From positions 25,468,791 through 25,532,790 of the forward strand of contig OX419337.1 of assembly GCA_948470475.1 (NCBI GenBank): a stretch of DNA of 64,000 nucleotides. The letters are read 5' to 3'. Each line of letters starts with the position of its first letter. Within the stretch, counting starts at the first letter, position 1. Under the pieces are notes generated by a model that was given only the letters and a program-made list of their open reading frames with translations, had not been told where the DNA came from and made no database searches. Origin of the DNA: Galaxea fascicularis. Lineage: Eukaryota > Cnidaria > Anthozoa > Scleractinia > Euphylliidae. The position numbers were made by a program, and so were the translations under genes. This document shows positions 58,590 to 64,000 of this stretch, piece after piece.

Positions 58590-61231
58590 TTAGTCTTTCT
58601 CCAAAGCCGCGTCAACGCCATGAAGTAGCTTACCAAGTCTCAATTGAAGATCTTCGCTCTCTAACTCCCCGAACGTTTGATCGTCTTGTATGTTTACGAG
58701 GCACTCTTTTATCTTCTCGAGATCGTATCTGCAATAGTCTTTAAATGTTCTCCCTTCTTGTCCTTCCAAATTGTCCATTGCCTTTTGCCAATCTTTAAAA
58801 ACCAAACTTTCTAACTCTGTTTTGACCACAGAAGATTTTTGTCCATTTTGCTTTTCGGCAGTGATAGAGTCTGTGAAAGTGTTTTCTGTGAAAGTACGAA
58901 TCCTTCGCATTGCTATAACATCAAGAAAGTTGATGAATTCTGCGTAGTTTATTCCACAACTTGCTCTTAAAATCACCTGGTACAAGAAAAAAGCAATGCC
59001 AGTTAAAGAAAATTATGACAAATTCTCCTAACTAACGCTATGAGAGGAAGTATGGAGTAGTAAAGAGAAAATCAATGTTAATACTGGGCTTTAAAAGGAT
59101 TATACCTGACAATGTTGATACCAATTGTCCATATCTTTACAATCTTCTATACTCCGTTGCACCTACACAAAACGAATACAACGAGTATCCATAAAGCCAC
59201 CATCAAAAACTTTTAATAAAACAGACACGAAAACGGTACGTTCCAGATAACAGGAGGGTCTCAGGTAAAACACACTACAAGGTCAGTTGCATCACTAGAC
59301 AAATTTATAGCCAGAAAATTTGTAATGGTTTGGTGGGAGAGGATGTTTTTTCTTCCTTCTTCCATGCGTCTATGCGCTAGTGGCCAATATTTGTATGGGA
59401 TTATAATTAATTTTCATGAGCTATGATAGATTTCACAAGCCATCATTGCTCAACCCACCTTTGCCAATTCACTCTTTAAATGTTCCCACATCTTGAAAAT
59501 CCCGCAAGCGTTGGTCCAATTATGGTTTATAGAAATGGTGTCCTCCTTTCAAAACAAAATAATCAGGTTTTGAGACAAATCATCGGCTTTATAATGTTTG
59601 GTTGCAAATGTCCCCTGAAACTTCGACCTCTCTCGAATTTTGAATTTTTGTTTCCGACATTATCACGTTAACTATAGCACTTTGCTTTGGTCACTTATTC
59701 TCCGGGCTCCAATCGATCAAAGAGTGAATAACGGTTACTATATCTAGTCAGAGAATATCTATAAAGTGGGCACAGCAACAAAAGTATTTTAATCCCTTGT
59801 ACAGCGACTCATCTGTCGAATAACATTCTCTATGCGCTGGACAATGGGGTCAGCTGTTGTGTCACGTTGGGAGAAAAACTGAGAGCAGCACAACAACTCA
59901 AACTTGGCTCAAACGAGAACCTGCACTCGGGTCTGTTCCTCTGTTACTACTACAAAATAACGAAGCAAGCCACAGTCACACAGGTTCATAAGTCTGGAAT
60001 GTACAATTCAGTAAAGAGATGCTAAAACACTGCTGAAATGCTATGAATCTTATCAATGCTTACCAAATTCATAACTTGGTGGTGCCAGCCACTGAAATAA
60101 AGAAAAAGGATATTTCAGATGGCAACGTAATGCAAATATATGAAAAATTACATACCTGGCCTACGAGTGAAAAATACAAAAGCACGATGAAAGACCGTTA
60201 CAGTTTTTCTGCAATACCTTGGCACAAAGATGATTTCTCCTTCCCTCTGTATTACTGTGATTGGCTTTGAAGCTTTGCTGAAGTTTGGAAATTTGCGCTG
60301 GTCAGTCAACTCCTCTGAGGTTACGTCATCTGTCAGGTTACCTAGCCTGTCAGTCAGATATTTCTCCTGACCTGGCGGATAAATCAGCCACCTCTTACAG
60401 CCACAAATGTTCGCTGACCAACTGTGAGACCTGTGAACGAAAGATTATTGGAGGGTGATACAGGGAAACTCCCCGCATAACACAAAGTGACCGGGTAAAA
60501 GAAAAATGAGTTCGTCATCCACAATAACGTGGTTCCTTCATGTACCCGTTAAAACACTGAATTATGTGGGAAAATTACCAAAGACTTCGTTATACCGGCC
60601 GGGGGTTTGGCTTATGGTTGTTTTGCATGCTTTCACTGCCAAAAATTCAGAAGTATCCATTAAATTGGAACGGAGGGGGCGCGGGGGGGGGGGGGAGGGA
60701 TACAGTAAAACCCCCACGCTAATCTCCACTTCACTAGCGTTATAGCATTTACTTGTTATATCGCGGTAAATTTGTAGTTTAGGCTGCTGGGCTGTGTTCA
60801 ATTTAATAACGGAGATTATCATATGACCCGTACGGCCCCGCGCGCACTTTTATTCTAAAACTATTGAGAAAATCCCCTTATGAGGGCCGTACGTATAAGC
60901 GCGAGCAGGGCCGGAAAAAGCCGTACGGCCTTGTTAGGAACACGTACGGCCCCGCACGATACGATATTAGAGGATTTCGTCGCGTCTAACCATGTGAGTT
61001 TATTTTACAACCAGAAAGCAAATACAAACAACATATCAGGTCAATTTCATGTGCAAATCAGTTGCTTTCTTGTAAAAACTTCATCTTTTACGCGCTTATG
61101 AAGAATCTAAGGAGGCCATATGATAAAATGCTTATTGACTGAGTTAGGTCGGGCCGGACGGGAAAATATTTGGCTCTCGGTCATGGCGCACGAACCTCGT
61201 TGCGCTCGGTCCGTACCGGCCATGACCTCGA

Positions 61232-61279
<48 letters not shown>

Positions 61280-63773
61280 TTTCGTTACATCAGTTCGTTG
61301 TAACGGAGTTACATTGTGCTGTGGTATTACTGTAGCTGGGCTTGTTTTAACTGTTTTTGAAAACAAAACAAAAAAGCTTTGTTTAACGTTCGCAATCTAC
61401 CGTATTTTATTCTCCAAAACAATTACTTTACCTGAAAACATCTGCATGGAAAGGCGTCCTACAAACAAAATGAAAAACGGTTACCACTTAAATTGTTTTC
61501 TCATCAAGCTGTGATTAAACTGCAAGGACAAATGGTGCTACAGATAGGTTATTTAAACAAACTGCTGTGGGTCACATGCCAGAAATGAGGGTAATTAAAG
61601 GGAAAAAGTTTTTTTCTTGTTTATTTTGGATTGCTCTATTTCTGGCTCATGACCTGCATGAATTCATTAAAAAAACCCACAGCTATTTTTACCCTGGAGT
61701 TTGATTGCAAAAATCAAAAGTTGACATCATGTGGTTATACTCTCAGAAGTTCAATAAGAGTACTGTTACAATAGCAATGCCAATGAAAAGAACCCTATTC
61801 AGACCATGAAAAAGTGTTGATAAGGAGTACTGGGAGGGGGGGGGGGGGCAGCTTTGCAGAGGAATTGTCAATTTGGGTAGATGGGGGGAGGGGGGTGGGG
61901 TTGGGCTATACAAGTATGTGCCAATTTGAATATGTGTAATTTCAAATTTGGTTAAAATGGGATAACAAAATTTGGTTACTGTTTCTAAAATATATTTGTC
62001 ACTAACTTTGATGAACATTTCTGAATAAATTATGGTTTTGATAAATGCTGATCAGTTGCAATTTTGCTGAGAAATAAAACACTGTGAACTCCTTTTGCAC
62101 ATTAAGGCCTATGGCTATATGGATTATTGTGTGAACACGTTTTTGTGTCTCAATTTTTTCAATATTATTTATTTTGAAAATTTGAAAAATTTGTATTGAA
62201 TTCACCACCCAACCTCCTGCCTGGAGCAAATAGAGGAGCCTGTTGTCCTACAGGTGTAGGGGTGCATGGGAGCTTAGGTTAGATACAGCTGTCTATATGC
62301 GAACTCACCAACTTCCTTTGGGACCCATGTAGACAAAACGGTAATCATCTGAGACATCACTTCGCTGGTCCCAGAACTCGTTCAACCAGTCAGATTTAAA
62401 GTACATGGGTGTTTCATAAGCCTTGTATGAAGAAAATGCCCTGAGAAGCAAGACAAGCAAATACAAACAATTATAATTAAAGTTTAAAGGTGTATGAGCA
62501 AAAATGGAATTTACTAACAGTTAGTACACTTATTGCTACAGCTGTATACCATACTCTGGGGAAGCTAAGGGCAATGTCAAAGCAAAGGACAAACTAACTT
62601 TGATGCAACATTCACATATTAACTAAGGCCAAACATAGTGACTCGACCTGGGCTTCTTTTAAAAAAGTCTTTGTTTAAGTAATTTACTTTTCTCTAACTT
62701 ACTTACAAAAATGCCAGTCCTTAAGGTAAAGTGTTTCAGTGCATTCCTTGTCATCTACAAAATAAAGTCAATCAAAATATAACAAGTTAGAACTAGTGCG
62801 ATGTAACTTTTTTACTTTCAGTTAGCATTTAGAAATGACCCAAAGTTCTTTATGTTGTTTACCTTCAGACCTTGTTCTCCAATAATCACAGAATTCTTTC
62901 ACATACATATCCTGTTTAACTTGACTGCTGTATTTAGTCTGATGGCAGTTAGCAACAGGTGCCACAGCATCACCTGGGTTACATACGTTTAGAAAATAGG
63001 AATAAATATCAGAGCTCTCAAGTCTTGCGCATTGAGCACGAGACTCATGGAAACAATTTTTATGCTGAAACTATTATTTCTCATGTAAGTTTTTAAAGTT
63101 AAACAGTTCATTTTGAGGTGGAAAATTGCTTAGTTAAGTAACTACCTAATGAACCATTCATTATCAGCTTTGAATGCTTTCCAACAAAGGAAATTCCCCT
63201 CAGAATAAAGGAAAACAGGCCTTAGTAATTTCTGGGGGGGCATGCCCTCAGAATCCCACCCCACTCCCCCCCCCTCCACTACCTCCCCAAACAGAACCTG
63301 ACAGAAAGGTGGTGCCTTCAGCATCACAATTCATGGCTATACCATCAAAAATCACACTCTTTGGCAACAAATCAAGTTCAGAGCTGGCACGAACAGTACC
63401 CAGAGACCATGTTAGGAAATGTTCCTGGTGGTGGCTAGCCCTGAATTAAGTTTCAATAAAATGGCTCCTTGGAAACCTATTGAGGCTTTTCTAGGGATAG
63501 CTGGTTAGCCCATTGCCCAGCTGCCACCCAACCATAAATGCACACTAGGATGGACCACAGCACCATACAAGCGGAATAAAAGAAATGTATATTAAAGTTA
63601 CCAAACTCCTTTGACAAGAATTCGAAATGAGGCCTTTGGTCTATGATCCATTCCTGTCGACTTCTCCAATGTTCTGTGACCTCACTGGAAAACACACAAG
63701 GCTGATTTGGCTCCAGAAAGTCCCTGAAGAATTCTTCGTACTTTATAGTACCGATACGCTCCAGATCATCCAT
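58590..63773 (-). CDS. JMJD4: JMJD4 orthologue: JmjC-domain 2-oxoglutarate oxygenase, 10 coding exons
   Basis: Exons in transcript order: 63773-63602, 62973-62863, 62754-62703, 62440-62309, 61458-61432, 60430-60218, 60091-60064, 59545-59459, 59162-59106, 58976-58590. They sum to 1266 bases (421 residues plus stop) with consistent phases. Landmarks: YEEFFRDFLEPNQPC near the N-terminus, LYLKDWHFCKAF, SDWLNEFWDQ, the iron-binding HAD in W-TPFHADVFR (micro-exon 5), SWSANICGCKRWLIYPPGQE, the distal histidine region GWHHQVMNL, and TISINHNW. In mammals JMJD4 hydroxylates a lysine of translation termination factor eRF1; the same role here is inferred from orthology. Start: first ATG of exon 1, though the frame is open upstream. 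Length fits the family. Confidence 0.95.
60825..60960. repeat. Cluster of cgtacggcc motifs in a JMJD4 intron
   Basis: The word cgtacggcc, or its complement, occurs four times within about 120 bases (cccgtacggcccc, gggccgtacg, agccgtacggcc, cacgtacggcccc). The local GC content is well above that of the neighbourhood. It may be the end structure of a repeat. Confidence 0.5.
61131..61273. mobile_element. 143-bp palindromic MITE in a JMJD4 intron
   Basis: Arms begin cttattgactgagt and end actcagtcaataag. Inner arms ggacgggaaaatatttggct and agccaaatattttcccgtcc pair perfectly. It lies about 160 bases from the micro-exon that carries the HxD motif. Confidence 0.88.
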
Positions 63774-64000
63774 AAAACAAACCCAAAATTTGTAGCTGAA
63801 AATACTGTATTTTCCGATCAGCGAATACTCGGCAGTCAGAGCCTCTGTTCCTATTGACCCGCGGACATGAAATTTTATATATGCGTAAGTATATGCGTAT
63901 TAAATCACTGAGCATCGGTATTAAGGCACGTTAAACCACTATATGACAGTTACACCACGTACCTACCATAAGATTTAAAAAATCTGCTGTTCAATATTTT
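63774..64000. other. Upstream of JMJD4 at the window edge
   Basis: Probable promoter or 5' UTR of JMJD4. No other gene signal is visible before the edge. Confidence 0.4.

Overview
The window is eukaryotic, AT-rich and intron-bearing, and looks like an anthozoan cnidarian, most likely a stony coral. The evidence is a cluster of intronless, lineage-expanded class A GPCR genes, animal FBXO11 and JMJD4 orthologues with many short phase-consistent exons, a tRNA-headed SINE, and many short palindromic repeats. The species cannot be named from the sequence alone.

Layout. 0-0.35 kb: fragment of a PIF/Harbinger transposase. 3.0-15.2 kb: three plus-strand GPCR genes (3029-4045, 5133-6089, 13831-14790). 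They are separated by a 4.4-kb minisatellite of a 20/21-bp unit (6.6-11.0 kb), a (GAT)n-type tract and a foldback element. 15.2-18.5 kb: decayed duplicated flanks of GPCR genes. 18.5-27.5 kb: the 3' part of a plus-strand gene for a protein with two C2 domains and a basic tail ending in a Cys4 motif (12 exons traced; the 5' exons were not found). 29.7-38.4 kb: a second GPCR cluster. It holds one plus-strand gene (30215-31312), two minus-strand genes (33868-34887, 35735-36658), one clear pseudogene (37786-38350) and two small relics (32.1 and 33.0 kb). 40.0-56.0 kb: a minus-strand FBXO11 orthologue with 26 coding exons (F-box, beta-helix repeats, UBR-type zinc finger). 58.06-58.59 kb: a 5'-truncated LINE tail. 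58.6-63.8 kb: a minus-strand JMJD4 orthologue of 10 coding exons, with the iron-binding HxD on a 27-nt micro-exon.

The GPCRs share one architecture: a short N-terminus with N-glycosylation sequons, an ERF/ERL variant of the DRY motif, SWLP in TM6 and NPxxY in TM7. They lack the usual TM3-ECL2 disulfide cysteines and the TM5 proline. Duplicated flanks, relics, a nonsense mutation and a pseudogene show active gene birth and death.

The most interesting structural observation concerns the minisatellite. Its flanks match a dispersed repeat, and its 21-bp unit occurs once inside each of two other copies of that repeat at 49.2 and 50.1 kb. The array therefore appears to have grown from an internal segment of a mobile repeat. 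I see no CRISPR array, operon or other prokaryotic system, and nothing I would call a new molecular system.
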